Position numbers and translations under genes: made by a program. 64,000 nucleotides of DNA. Origin: Kyrpidia spormannii. GTDB lineage: Bacteria; Bacillota; Bacilli; Kyrpidiales; Kyrpidiaceae. Under the pieces are notes generated by a model. That model worked only from the letters and a program-made list of their open reading frames with translations. It did no database searches and was not told where the DNA came from. Shown in pieces: positions 17,674-26,775 of this stretch (position 1 is the first letter of the stretch; each line of letters starts with the position of its first letter). Location of the stretch: positions 3,038,001-3,102,000 of the forward strand of contig NZ_CP024955.1 in NCBI RefSeq assembly GCF_002804065.1, given 5' to 3'.

Positions 17674-17691
17674 ATTGTCGACAATCGACAA
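17674..17691. promoter_or_regulatory. Candidate GntR/FCD operator
   Basis: TTGTCGA-CAA-TCGACAA is an inverted repeat located just past the -10 element, where a bound repressor would block transcription. It fits the loose T-x-GT-xxx-AC-x-A pattern known for FCD-type GntR proteins. The gntR gene lies directly upstream. Confidence 0.6.
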
Positions 17692-17727
17692 TTCGCGTTT
17701 GTCCCTATTCAAAAGGAGGTGAGAGAG

Positions 17728-18573
17728 ATGAGGGTAACGGTTCGCCAGTTTGAGCCGGGGTCGGCAGTTTGGCTGCAGCTCACCGGGCCGGTGGCGGTTC
17801 TGACGATCAAGCGGCCCCACCGAAAGAATGCCCTCAACCGTTCGGCCTGGGCGACCCTCGGGGACTGGGTGCGACATTTGCCGGCCAAAACCCGCCTCCT
17901 GGTCATTCGCGGAGCCGGGGGAGATTTTTCGTCGGGCAGCGACCTCAAGGAGTTCGCCTCCCTCACGGAAGCGGAGGTGAACCAAGCCTTTGAGCTGATG
18001 GAAAATACCATTGCAGCGGTGGAATCGTTACCCATTCCGACTCTTGCGACCATCGATGGTGGAGCCTATGGGGCCGCCTTTGTGCTGACCCTCGCCTGCG
18101 ATCTGCGGCTGGGGACATCCCGCGCCAAGCTCGGGATCCCCGTCGGCAAGCTCGGCATCACCCTGCAGCCGCCCTTTGTCCGCCGCATCCTGCGGGAACT
18201 TGGGCCATCTGCAGCAAAAGATCTGGTGTTCACCGGACGCATCCTCGATGCCGACATGGCCCGGGCCATGGGAATTCTGAACGACGTGGTTCCGCCCGAG
18301 CACCTGACAGACCACACGATCCGCATGGTGCGGACCATTCTTCGTCAATCCCGCGCTTCAGTACTGGCCATGAAAGAAAGTGTGCGAAAAGTCATCGCCG
18401 AAGCCCAGATGGAGGAAATGGAACAAGCAGAAAACCGCCGCGGCCGCAACTGGGTGTACGGGCCCGATTTTTTCCCGGCCGTTTCCGCCTTTGCCGCAAA
18501 ACGGGCACACCGCTTTGAAAGGAGGCCAGACGCGGTCAAAACCTGCGCGGATACACCGAGGGGGGATGGATGA
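17728..18573 (+). CDS. Enoyl-CoA hydratase/isomerase family protein
   Basis: The 281-residue crotonase-fold protein has VAVLTIKRPHRKNALNR at the start, the oxyanion-hole strand LLVIRGAGGDFSSGSDLKEF and the second oxyanion block TIDGGAYGAAFVLTLACDLRLG. The usual catalytic glutamate pair is not obvious: the region reads KLGIPVGKLGITLQPPF, so a variant reaction is possible. The ATG at 17728 is fixed by an AAAGGAGGTGA site; the frame also runs open further upstream. Its stop overlaps the next gene (ATGA at 18570-18573), so the two are translationally coupled. Confidence 0.88.
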   Translation: MRVTVRQFEPGSAVWLQLTGPVAVLTIKRPHRKNALNRSAWATLGDWVRHLPAKTRLLVIRGAGGDFSSGSDLKEFASLTEAEVNQAFELMENTIAAVESLPIPTLATIDGGAYGAAFVLTLACDLRLGTSRAKLGIPVGKLGITLQPPFVRRILRELGPSAAKDLVFTGRILDADMARAMGILNDVVPPEHLTDHTIRMVRTILRQSRASVLAMKESVRKVIAEAQMEEMEQAENRRGRNWVYGPDFFPAVSAFAAKRAHRFERRPDAVKTCADTPRGDG

Positions 18574-19760
18574 TGACCGATTTAGCGGGTTTGACCATCG
18601 TCGACCTGACAAGAATCCTGAGCGGCCCGTTTTGCACGATGTATTTTGCCGACATGGGGGCCGAAGTGATTAAGGTCGAACCCCCCGGGGGAGACGACAC
18701 GCGAAGGTGGGGCCCGCCCTTCGTGAAAGGGGAAAGTGCCTATTATCTCAGTGTCAACCGGAACAAGCGGAGTGTGGTGCTTGATATCAAAACGCCCCTC
18801 GGTAAGGAAGCGCTCAAAAGGCTGATTCGCCGGGCGGATGTCGTGGTGGAAAATTTCCGTCCCGGGACGCTGGAGCGGCTTGGATTTGGCTTCGAAGTCC
18901 TGAGGCGAATCAATCCCCGGATCATTCTCGCTTCGATTTCTGGATTCGGTCAAACCGGGCCGTACCGGGACGATCCGGGGTATGATCTCATCGCCCAGGG
19001 GATGGGCGGAATCATGAGCGCCACCGGGCAGCCGGGCGGGCCGCCCACCAAGGTGGGCTTTTCCGTCGCGGACATCGGCGCCGGGATGTGGGCGATCATT
19101 GGCATTCTGACAGCCTTGTTAAATCGGGAGAAGGTGGGGGCGCAATGGATCGACGTGTCCCTCCTCGATGCAGTGATTTCGTGGCAAACCTACGTGGCGG
19201 CGAATTTTTTCGCCACGGGAGAAGATCCGGCGCCCGTCGGCAACGTCCATCCGAATATTGCACCATACCAGAGTTTTTCCTCTAAAGACGGTTATTTTAA
19301 TGTTGCTGTGGGGAACGATGAGATGTGGAGGAGATTTTGCGAGGCGATGGGGCACCCGGAATGGATGGAAGATCCGCGCTTCTGTACCAACTCCCGGCGG
19401 GTCCAGAACCGGCAAGAGCTGGTGGAGCTGCTGCAACCCTTGTTTCAATCGCGAACTACGGCGGAATGGGTCGGACTGTTTCGGAGTCGCCGAATCCCGG
19501 CAGGCCCGATTTATCGATTGTCCGAGCTCTACACCGACCCACAGCTTTTGGCGCGAAATATGATCCGAATGTTTCATCATAAAAAAATCGGTGAGTTTCG
19601 AACTATTGGCGTGCCGATCCATTTTCTGCATCAGAACCGGCAAGGGCGCGAGATCGCACCGCCGCCAGCTCTGGGGGAGCATTCCCGGGAGATCCTCGGA
19701 GGCTTGGGATTTTCAGAAAGAGAAATTGAACAGATGGTTGCCGAAAGCGCGAGAAAGTAA
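18570..19760 (+). CDS. Family III acyl-CoA transferase (CaiB/BaiF)
   Basis: 396 residues with the family III opening GLTIVDLTRILSGPFCTMYFADMGAEVIKVEPPGGDDTR. The DPGYDLIAQGMGGIMSATGQPGG aspartate region and the GNVHPNIAPYQSF segment also fit. It exchanges CoA between acids. It overlaps the preceding enoyl-CoA hydratase and is followed by an MFS transporter 21 bases on, so the operon looks like uptake plus CoA-linked breakdown of a carboxylic acid, possibly controlled by the upstream GntR protein. The ATG at 18570 is followed by a second in-frame ATG. Confidence 0.9.
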   Translation: MMTDLAGLTIVDLTRILSGPFCTMYFADMGAEVIKVEPPGGDDTRRWGPPFVKGESAYYLSVNRNKRSVVLDIKTPLGKEALKRLIRRADVVVENFRPGTLERLGFGFEVLRRINPRIILASISGFGQTGPYRDDPGYDLIAQGMGGIMSATGQPGGPPTKVGFSVADIGAGMWAIIGILTALLNREKVGAQWIDVSLLDAVISWQTYVAANFFATGEDPAPVGNVHPNIAPYQSFSSKDGYFNVAVGNDEMWRRFCEAMGHPEWMEDPRFCTNSRRVQNRQELVELLQPLFQSRTTAEWVGLFRSRRIPAGPIYRLSELYTDPQLLARNMIRMFHHKKIGEFRTIGVPIHFLHQNRQGREIAPPPALGEHSREILGGLGFSEREIEQMVAESARK

Positions 19761-19781
19761 GGAGAGAGGGGGTTGTCATCG

Positions 19782-21086
19782 ATGTCCCAAATCGCGGATG
19801 CCGCCCGCAGCACCCAAGTTCGGCGGGCGGCCATTGCCAGCACCATTGGCACGGCCATCGAGTGGTATGATTTTTTCCTCTACGGGACAGTGGCCGCTTT
19901 GGCCTTTCCTTATCTGTTTTTTCCAAAATCAGATGTATACGTCGGAACATTGCAATCATTTACCACCTATGCGTTGGGTTTCGCCGCGCGTCCCATCGGT
20001 GCGGCGATCTTCGGCCATTACGGGGATCGCCTCGGGCGGAAAGCGACGTTGATCATCACCTTGGGGCTGATGGGCGTGAGCAGCGCCATCATCGGGATCC
20101 TGCCGACCTACACGTCCATCGGCCTCTGGGCCCCCATCCTGCTCACGGTACTGCGGATGTTGCAGGGCATCGGGGTCGGCGGGGAATGGGGCGGGTCGGT
20201 GTTGCTGTCCATGGAGTGGGGCAACCAGCGGCGCCGGGGACTGATGGCGTCCTGGCCGCAGATGGGGGTGCCCTTGGGCCTGGTGCTCTCCTCCGGGACG
20301 GTGGCTCTGTTTATCGCCATTTCTGGCCCGGGATTTCTCACCTGGGGGTGGCGGATTCCCTTTTTGCTGAGTTTGGTGCTCGTGGCCATCGGTCTGTTTA
20401 TCCGCCTGCGAGTCATGGAAACCCCGTATTTCCAGAAAGTCGTCGAGGAGCGGAAGGTCATTGCGGTTCCCGTCGTGGAAGTGATCCGGCGGCATCCCAA
20501 GGAGATTGTCCTTTCCGCCCTGATCCGCATGGCTGAACAGGCGCCTTTCTATATTTTTATCTCCTTTGTTCTGAGTTATGGGAAAACAACCCTGGGGTTT
20601 GGCGAGGGTTTTCTCACCCTGGCGACCACGACCGCGGGGATCTTGTCGTTGTTTACCATTCCCTTTTTCGGTCATTTGTCCGATGTGGTGGGGCGGAAAA
20701 ATATGTATATGGCTGGTGCCGTGCTGGTGTTGTTGTACGCGTTCCCGTACTTTGGCCTGCTCGACACGAGAATCCCGGCGTTGGTCTTCTTGGCCATCAT
20801 TGTGTCCATGATCCCCCACGACGCCCTGTATGGCCCCCAGGCGGCCTTTATCGCGGAACATTTTCCGACCAATCTGCGGTACAGCGGAGCCTCCATCGGC
20901 TATCAGTTGGCTTCGGTGGTGGCGGGCGGCCCGGCACCCCTCATCGCCACCTGGCTGCTCCACACATACGGAACTGGGTACTCGATCAGCGTGTACATCG
21001 TCGTCAATGCCGTCATCACCATCATCGCCACGGCCATGATGAGGGAACGGGCAAAGGTGGAGATTGATAAGGAGCTGCCGGTTTAA
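19782..21086 (+). CDS. MFS transporter, metabolite:H+ symporter family
   Basis: About 434 residues with 12 hydrophobic segments. The N-terminus (STIGTAIEWYDFFLYGTVAAL) and the loop motif GHYGDRLGRKATL are typical of the metabolite:proton symporters (shikimate, proline/betaine, citrate and similar substrates). A second loop, GHLSDVVGRKNMYM, lies in the C-terminal half. The ATG at 19782 has an AGGGGG site upstream; a TTG at 19773 is also in frame. It is probably the uptake protein of the preceding CoA pathway. Confidence 0.9.
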   Translation: MSQIADAARSTQVRRAAIASTIGTAIEWYDFFLYGTVAALAFPYLFFPKSDVYVGTLQSFTTYALGFAARPIGAAIFGHYGDRLGRKATLIITLGLMGVSSAIIGILPTYTSIGLWAPILLTVLRMLQGIGVGGEWGGSVLLSMEWGNQRRRGLMASWPQMGVPLGLVLSSGTVALFIAISGPGFLTWGWRIPFLLSLVLVAIGLFIRLRVMETPYFQKVVEERKVIAVPVVEVIRRHPKEIVLSALIRMAEQAPFYIFISFVLSYGKTTLGFGEGFLTLATTTAGILSLFTIPFFGHLSDVVGRKNMYMAGAVLVLLYAFPYFGLLDTRIPALVFLAIIVSMIPHDALYGPQAAFIAEHFPTNLRYSGASIGYQLASVVAGGPAPLIATWLLHTYGTGYSISVYIVVNAVITIIATAMMRERAKVEIDKELPV

Positions 21087-21587
21087 AAAAGCAGATCGCA
21101 CTTGACCAGGGCTTGCACGGCTAACAGGCACGCAGACTTGTTTGTCCGCTGAGGTGCGGACAGGAAAATACCGTATCGCCCACGTCGGGCAAATTCGCCA
21201 GTTCCCGGAGAGTGAGGCAGAGCTGGTGTTCGGGGAGTGCAAGAAAATACCCCCAACCGGAAGGCCCGATTACGCAGGTGAATCGGCGATCTCGGTTCCT
21301 CCACGGCGAACTCCACATGACTGCCGGATGAATTGAGGTAGGAGGCCGGGCGGCGGGTGTATTCGCCCGCGCCCGGCTTTCCGATCTGTGCCGCCTGGGG
21401 GACCGCGCTCGGCCCGGAACCCGCGGTCGTCGACCCAGGCGATCCCTTCATGATCAGAGGTGAAACGCTCCATTTGGTCAGCAGTGGCCTCGGGGGGGAG
21501 TCCCCGAGAAACGGTTCACCTATCCGTTCTGTCCGGCTCGCCTCGGTGCAATAGGGAAGCGGATAGGCGAGCGGGCCGGAACGCGAT
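21087..21587. other. Stretch without a convincing gene
   Basis: This 500-base gap lies between two convergent genes. Open frames on the minus strand give plausible-looking pieces (for example a CVIGPSGWGYFLALPE stretch near 21200), but they lie in two frames, have no ribosome site and match no family I know. It may be a decayed gene. Confidence 0.3.
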
Positions 21588-22580
21588 TCAATCGCCCCGG
21601 CCCGCTCCGCCGATCGCGGCCGCTTGTCGGACCCCGTCGAGGACGGCCGCCGCCACCGTCTCGGCCGCCCACGCACCGACCAGATCCAGCGGTGCGGTCA
21701 CGCCGCCGACGGCCAGAGCAAACAGCGCATCCCCGTCATACATGGTGTGGGCCGGTCGGATCACCCGGGCCAAGCCGTCATGAGCCATGGCCGCCACCTT
21801 CTTCGCCTGGACTTTGCTCATCCGGGCGTTGGTCACCACAACCCCGATGGTGGTGTTCGTCCCCGGCAGCAGGACCCCGAAACCCGGCCCTGTGCTCCAC
21901 ACCGCCAGTGTGTCCAAGGGCTTCCCGTCTTCCCCCAGGGGCCCGGCGAGAATCTCCCCGGTGGCGGGGTCCACAACGTGTCCCACGGCATTCACCGCCA
22001 CCACCGCCGCAACGACGAGGCCCCCGGGCAATCGCACGGCAGCTGTCCCCAGCCCGCCGTCCATGGCGCGCAGGTGGCCCAGCGCCTTCCCCACCGTGGC
22101 GCCGGCTCCAGCCCCGACCCGCCCCCGTTCGGGGACCTCCCGGGCCGCCTCGCACGCCGCATAACCCATCACCGCATCCGGCCGGCGGGAACCGTCTCCC
22201 ACGGCCAAATCAAACAGCACCGCACCGGGCACAATGGGGACCCGCCCCACCCCGACATCCAGGCCGTATCCCCGCTCCTCCAGGTAACGCATCACCCCGT
22301 CCGCCGCCGCCAAACCGAAGGCGCTGCCCCCGGCGAGAAGCACCCCGTGCACCTCCTGCACCAGATTCACCGGGTCGAGCAAATCCGTTTCCCGGGTGCC
22401 CGGCGCAGACCCGCGCACATCCACACCGGCAGCCGCCCCCTCCGGAGTGAGGATCACCGTACAGCCGGTCCTCGCCCTCAGATCGTGGGCGTGTCCGATC
22501 CGTACACCGGGCAGGGGAAACCATGCCGCCCGCTGCACCCCGTCCGACGTCGCTCCCGGACCGTCTCCGTTCTCCCTCAC
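21588..22580 (-). CDS. P1/S58-family N-terminal nucleophile peptidase (DmpA/NylC-like)
   Basis: 330 residues. The opening (GVRIGHAHDLRARTGCTVILTPEGA, then GSAPGTRETDLLDP), the LLAGGSAFGLAAADGVMRYLEERG block and the self-cleavage region GTNTTIGVVVTNA fit the P1/S58 family. That family includes DmpA aminopeptidase (Ser nucleophile) and NylC nylon-oligomer hydrolase (Thr nucleophile). Here the sequence after the asparagine is Thr-Thr, so a Thr nucleophile as in NylC is likely. The enzyme would self-cleave into two chains. Transcription is leftward, downstream of the ECF transporter genes and separated from them by a TnpB remnant. Confidence 0.88.
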   Translation of the reverse strand: MRENGDGPGATSDGVQRAAWFPLPGVRIGHAHDLRARTGCTVILTPEGAAAGVDVRGSAPGTRETDLLDPVNLVQEVHGVLLAGGSAFGLAAADGVMRYLEERGYGLDVGVGRVPIVPGAVLFDLAVGDGSRRPDAVMGYAACEAAREVPERGRVGAGAGATVGKALGHLRAMDGGLGTAAVRLPGGLVVAAVVAVNAVGHVVDPATGEILAGPLGEDGKPLDTLAVWSTGPGFGVLLPGTNTTIGVVVTNARMSKVQAKKVAAMAHDGLARVIRPAHTMYDGDALFALAVGGVTAPLDLVGAWAAETVAAAVLDGVRQAAAIGGAGRGD

Positions 22581-22589
22581 CTTCGTGTC

Positions 22590-22698
22590 ACCCCCACACC
22601 GTTGATCTCCTCTCCGCCTGAAGGCGGGAGATTCCTTCCTGCCACCAGGAGCCTTGGTGCACCCCTTGGGTCGGTCATTTTGACCGACTCCCAGGCAC
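22590..22698 (-). repeat. IS605/IS1341-type right end remnant with hairpins
   Basis: Directly downstream of the TnpB fragment, the minus strand has the hairpin GTCGGTCA-AAA-TGACCGAC (22670-22688) and a GC-rich hairpin CTCCCGCC-TTCA-GGCGGAGAG (22606-22631). This resembles the 3' region of TnpB-associated omega RNAs. It probably marks the former right end of the element. Confidence 0.45.
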
Positions 22699-22849
22699 TT
22701 AGACCGCGGAACAGGCGAACCGGGCCGGTCCGGCCCTTAAAATGTTCATCGCCCCCACCGTGTCAGCATGTGCCTAAAACCCACACCGTTCACACCGAAA
22801 TGGGGATTGCGTCGGCCGATTCGCCGCGCTTTTGTGCCCGCACGCAGGC
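22699..22849 (-). pseudogene. TnpB C-terminal remnant (zinc ribbon)
   Basis: The minus strand from 22849 reads PACGHKSAANRPTQ, then FRCERCGF, a stop codon, then AHADTVGAMNILRAG and a terminal TAA at 22699-22701. This is the TnpB zinc ribbon (CxxCGH...CxxCGF) and the last RuvC aspartate block (ADTVGAMNIL). The in-frame TAG and the missing N-terminus show it is dead. Confidence 0.75.
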
Positions 22850-22859
22850 ACCGGCCGAC

Positions 22860-23408
22860 CTAGATCCGCGCCTTGGACGATCGCCGGTCCACCCGCTTCC
22901 AGGCCAGCACCACCGCCAGGGTCACGATCACCGAGACCACCGCTTCCGGCAGGCCGTTCAACACCGCCACCGACGCGGCCACCCCGAGGGACATGTAGTT
23001 TCTCACTACGGCCATGCCCAAAACCAACACCGTGTTGGTCGCGGAGCCCACAAAAGCGGCCACCCCCACCGCCAGCGGATCATTCCACCGACGCAGCCCC
23101 CGATAGACAAAATAGGCCGCCACACCGATGAACAACCTCGGCAGGATCGCCACCAACGGATCTTTGAACAGGGGCACCGTGGCATTCAAGAACGACGAAA
23201 TCCCAAAAATCAATCCAATAATGCCGCCGACCACCCAGCCTTCCAAAATCCCCCCGATAATGGCCGGCACGTGCATAATGGTGGCGTGTCCGGCCGCGGT
23301 GGGCACCGGAATGAATCCCAACTGCGTCACACCCAGAAGCACCGCAATGGCCCCCAGAACGCCGCTGACCACGATTTGGCGGACCGTGAACACACTTTTC
23401 TGTTTCAT
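22860..23408 (-). CDS. ECF transporter S component (substrate-binding membrane subunit)
   Basis: About 182 residues and five or six hydrophobic segments. The order (GVLGAIAVLLGVTQLGFIPVP, then ATIMHVPAIIGGILEGWVVGGIIGLIFGISSF and LPRLFIGVAAYFVYRGL) is typical of energy-coupling-factor S components of the pantothenate/HmpT-like group. The substrate is not certain. The second ATG (23408) has AGGAAGG at a good distance; the first (23414) is too close to it. It follows ecfT by 36 bases and would dock on the EcfT-EcfA module encoded just upstream. Confidence 0.85.
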   Translation of the reverse strand: MKQKSVFTVRQIVVSGVLGAIAVLLGVTQLGFIPVPTAAGHATIMHVPAIIGGILEGWVVGGIIGLIFGISSFLNATVPLFKDPLVAILPRLFIGVAAYFVYRGLRRWNDPLAVGVAAFVGSATNTVLVLGMAVVRNYMSLGVAASVAVLNGLPEAVVSVIVTLAVVLAWKRVDRRSSKARI

Positions 23409-23444
23409 GCCCATTACCTTCCTCTCGTGAAATGATGGAGCCTG

Positions 23445-24281
23445 CTACACGGGAAACCGGATCAACCACATGGCCGCACAGAAGGCGACCACCAAGACCG
23501 CCGCCGCCCCGTCCCGGGCCTGCATCCGATACTCGGTATAGGTGGTTCGCCGGGCGCCCGGAACATAGCCCCTGGCTTCCATGGCGGTGATGAGATCCTC
23601 GGCGCGGTGCATCGCACTTACAAACAATGGAATGATGACCGGAAACGTCTGTTTCGTGCGCCGAACCACCTGCCACCAGCGAAAATGCCCGAAATCCGCC
23701 CCCCGACTGGCCTGGGCTTTCATCAGTTTCTCCATTTCCATGGCAAATGTCGGGACAAAGCGCACGGTGATGGTCAGGATCAAGGTCACTTCATGAACGG
23801 GAAACCGAATCCGGGCCAGCGGCCGGAGCAGGGCCTCGGTGCCCCGGGCCAGATCGTTCACCGTGGTGGTCAGGGTGAGAACACTGACCAAACATAGGAT
23901 TTCCAAAAATCGCATCACCGCCACCACGGCGATTTTGAGTCCGTCGGCGGTGACACTGAACCATCCCGCCTGCCAAAGCACCACCGTTCCTGGGCCCTTG
24001 CCCAAGAACAGCACCTGCAGAATGAACAGCACCACCACAAAAGGCAGGGCCGGACGCAATCCCGACAGGCCGTAGCCCACCGGCACCCGGGACACGATCA
24101 GAACCAGCAGACACGCCGCTGCCATGACGACATTTCCGGTGTACGTCGACGCAAATGCCGCCGTCAAAACCAGCATAGCGAAAAGGATGATTTTCACCCG
24201 GGGATCCAGGCGATGGACCACCGAATCTGCGGGAATATACTGTCCAATGGTGACATACCGGGTCAACTCAAAACTGCTCAC
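23445..24281 (-). CDS. ecfT: ECF transporter transmembrane protein EcfT
   Basis: 278 residues with about five hydrophobic segments and the two short EcfT coupling-helix motifs: A-S-R-G (KAQASRGADF) and A-R-G (TAMEARGYVPG). The N-terminal VVHRLDPRVKIILF is also typical. It joins the ATPases to the S component in the membrane. It starts 3 bases after the fused ATPase gene. Confidence 0.9.
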   Translation of the reverse strand: MSSFELTRYVTIGQYIPADSVVHRLDPRVKIILFAMLVLTAAFASTYTGNVVMAAACLLVLIVSRVPVGYGLSGLRPALPFVVVLFILQVLFLGKGPGTVVLWQAGWFSVTADGLKIAVVAVMRFLEILCLVSVLTLTTTVNDLARGTEALLRPLARIRFPVHEVTLILTITVRFVPTFAMEMEKLMKAQASRGADFGHFRWWQVVRRTKQTFPVIIPLFVSAMHRAEDLITAMEARGYVPGARRTTYTEYRMQARDGAAAVLVVAFCAAMWLIRFPV

Positions 24282-24284
24282 CGC

Positions 24285-26435
24285 TCATCCCCCCACCTCG
24301 ACGCCCGGTTCCGACAGCAACCGTCTGATTAACGCCTCGGCCACCGCATCGGGAGAGTAGCCCTCAGCCTCAACGGCAACACCCCGCTCCCGGAGACGGT
24401 GCACCACCTCGACGTGAGGAGGGACACCCACATTCCACCGCGCACAGCGCTGCGGGTCGTCAAACAGCTCATCCGGCGAACCGGACCACACCGCTGTCCC
24501 TCCCTCCATAAGGATGACCTGGTCGGCGAACCGGGCCACCTCGGTCAAATTGTGGGTGATGAACACCAGGGTCACCCCATCCTCCCGGTTCAACCGCAGC
24601 AAATGCTCGAGCAGTTCGTCCCGGGAACGTGGGTCGAGGCCCGCCGTGGGTTCGTCGAGCACAAGCACTTCCGGGCGCAGGGCCAAGACCCCGGCGATGG
24701 CCACTTTCCGCCGCTGGCCGCCGCTCAGGGCATATACCGGCCGATCTTTCCATTCAAAAGGAATCCCCACCATCTCCATGGCCCGGCGAACCCGCTCTCT
24801 GACCTCATCGATGGCCAGTCCCAGCTGCCAGGGCCCGAACGCCACATCATCCCCGATCAGCCGCTCGAACAGTTGGTCTTCGGCATGTTGAAACACCAGG
24901 CCCACCCGGGTGCGGAGGATTTTCCAATCCCGCCGCGGGTCGGCGTATCCGGATACATCCACCGTCAGGTGCCCTTCTTGGACGGGGATTAGACCGTTAA
25001 AATGCTGCACCAAGGTGGATTTTCCGGATCCGGTGTGTCCAACCAGGGCGGTGACGCCACCCCGGGGGATCGAGAGGGTCACGTCCCGAAGTGCCCGGTG
25101 TTCCAAGGGCGTCTTTTTCATGTAGACATAGCCGAGGCCCCGGGCGGCGATGATCGGGTCAGCCGATTTGCCGGGGCGCTCGTCCGCCCGGTGTCCAGCC
25201 CCCCGGTTCCTCCCGTCCTCCGTCCCTGGGCCCGCCCCGTCCGCCGCACCCCGGTCCATCCCGGCGTCTGGTCCTCGGTCCATCCCGGCTCCCGCACTCC
25301 GGTCCGCACCGCCCCCCGACGGCACATCCGATCGGGGCGTGGTCGGCCGGCCCTCGGGGAAGCCGGCTGCGTGGAGGATGGAGGGTCCGGATCGGAAAGA
25401 TCGCCCTTCACCGGGTAGATCCCATTGGCGGATAGCGGTGCTGCCGGACTTCACCCGCCGCTCCACCTCCCGGACGAGTTCCTCGGTTCGAATGCACATC
25501 GGAAACCCCGGGAGCACCTCGGCGATCCGGCGGGACACGGCGGCCGCCGCCGGCACGTCCAAGTGGAGCGCGGCCAAAACCTCCTGACGCCGACCGAACA
25601 CTTCCTCCGGAAGCCCCTGCATCACCACCCGGCCCTCGTGGATCACGACGATGCGGTCGGCCAAGGCCGCCTCTTCCATGTGGTGGGTGACGGCCACCAC
25701 CGTCACTCCCGCCGCCCGAAGCTCGCGAACGGCCGCCATGACCTCCTCCCGGCCGGGGGTATCCAGCATGCTGGTGGCTTCATCCAGAACGATGCACGCC
25801 GGGCGCATGGCAAGGACCCCGGCGATGGCCACCCGCTGTTTTTGCCCCCCGGACAGGTGATGCGGGGAGCGGTGCCGGTATTCCCACATTCCCACCCGGC
25901 GCAGGGCGTCCTCGACCCGCCGACGCATCTCCTCCCGGGGAAGAGCGAGATTCTCCAGACCGAAAGCCACATCCTCTTCCACCGTCGCGGCGATGATCTG
26001 ATTGTCCGGGTGTTGAAAGACCATGCCCACCATGCGGCGGATCTGTCCAATATTCCGATGGTCCGAGGTATCCAGCCCCGCCACCCGCACGGCGCCCCTC
26101 CGGGGTACCAACAGGCCGTTCAGGTGCTTGGCAAGCGTCGATTTTCCCGACCCGTTATGGCCGAGGATCGCGACGAATTCCCCGGGGAACACCTCAAGGG
26201 AGGCTCCGCGCAGGACCAGACCGTCCGTGTCCGCGGTATCCGTCTCGGGCTGGATTTCCGCGGGCTGCCGGCGGCCCGGCTGTCGATCGGTCGACTGACG
26301 ATCTTCGCCGCCCGTCGTCAATCCGGCACCCTCCCCCGGTTCGGCACCGTCCGGGGAACCCACCGCCTTCGGTCGATCCTCCCGGTCGGCGTAGGAAAAA
26401 TATACGTCTTCCACGCGAATCAACGGTTCGTTCAC
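24285..26435 (-). CDS. Fused EcfA1-EcfA2 ATPase of the ECF transporter
   Basis: About 716 residues holding two complete ABC ATPase domains in one chain. The first has Walker A GHNGSGKST, signature LSGGQKQRVAIAG and Walker B CIVLDEATSMLD. The second has GHTGSGKST, LSGGQRRKVAIAG and VLVLDEPTAGLD. A low-complexity linker rich in G, A, D and R, with a repeated AGMDRG, joins them. ECF modules usually have two separate ATPase genes, so this is a fusion. The start is taken as the GTG at 26435 (VNEPLIRVEDVYFSY) behind a GGGGG site; the frame runs further back only as a shadow. It overlaps the stop of the truncated M20 gene (GTGA), so it was part of the same operon. Confidence 0.9.
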   Translation of the reverse strand: MNEPLIRVEDVYFSYADREDRPKAVGSPDGAEPGEGAGLTTGGEDRQSTDRQPGRRQPAEIQPETDTADTDGLVLRGASLEVFPGEFVAILGHNGSGKSTLAKHLNGLLVPRRGAVRVAGLDTSDHRNIGQIRRMVGMVFQHPDNQIIAATVEEDVAFGLENLALPREEMRRRVEDALRRVGMWEYRHRSPHHLSGGQKQRVAIAGVLAMRPACIVLDEATSMLDTPGREEVMAAVRELRAAGVTVVAVTHHMEEAALADRIVVIHEGRVVMQGLPEEVFGRRQEVLAALHLDVPAAAAVSRRIAEVLPGFPMCIRTEELVREVERRVKSGSTAIRQWDLPGEGRSFRSGPSILHAAGFPEGRPTTPRSDVPSGGGADRSAGAGMDRGPDAGMDRGAADGAGPGTEDGRNRGAGHRADERPGKSADPIIAARGLGYVYMKKTPLEHRALRDVTLSIPRGGVTALVGHTGSGKSTLVQHFNGLIPVQEGHLTVDVSGYADPRRDWKILRTRVGLVFQHAEDQLFERLIGDDVAFGPWQLGLAIDEVRERVRRAMEMVGIPFEWKDRPVYALSGGQRRKVAIAGVLALRPEVLVLDEPTAGLDPRSRDELLEHLLRLNREDGVTLVFITHNLTEVARFADQVILMEGGTAVWSGSPDELFDDPQRCARWNVGVPPHVEVVHRLRERGVAVEAEGYSPDAVAEALIRRLLSEPGVEVGG

Positions 26436-26775
26436 GATTCCCCCGCCCCTGATCCGGCCAGGAAGCGCCGTGCCGCTTCGGCGTACATCCTGGCCGTGAT
26501 CACAAGTTCCTCCACGTCGACATACTCGTCCACCTGATGGGGCAGCGTCCGGCTGCCGGCTCCGGTGGTGACCACGGGAATCCCCGCCCAGGCGTGCAGA
26601 AATGTCCCGTCCGTGGCCCCGGGCACGCCGTTGTAGACCGGTTCCCGTCCCGTCACCGCCCGGTACGCCTCCGCCACGGCGCGCACCACGGGGTCCCCGG
26701 GGTCGGTCTCGGTGCACGGCCGATCATCAAGCACCTGGAAGGAAGCCGAAAAATCCGGATCCCCTTCCGGCCGTT
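26432..26775 (-). pseudogene. M20-family peptidase, C-terminal fragment cut by the Wadjet locus
   Basis: The last roughly 110 residues of an ArgE/DapE/CPG2-type M20 metallopeptidase: TETDPGDPVVRAVAEAYRAVTG, then GVPGATDGTFLHAWAGIPVVTTGAG and the metal-ligand histidine in TLPHQVDEYVDVEEL. The N-terminal catalytic part is missing. Upstream, the frame runs into the 3' end of jetD at 26776, and no N-terminal half was found beyond jetA. The stop overlaps the ECF ATPase start. Confidence 0.8.

Noticed and set aside
19956-21242. 428-codon minus-strand frame
   Set aside because: Shadow of the MFS transporter; Gln/His/Arg-rich and without domains.
21624-23435. 603-codon plus-strand frame
   Set aside because: Antisense of the S58 peptidase and ECF S component; composition is His/Pro/Arg-rich shadow coding.
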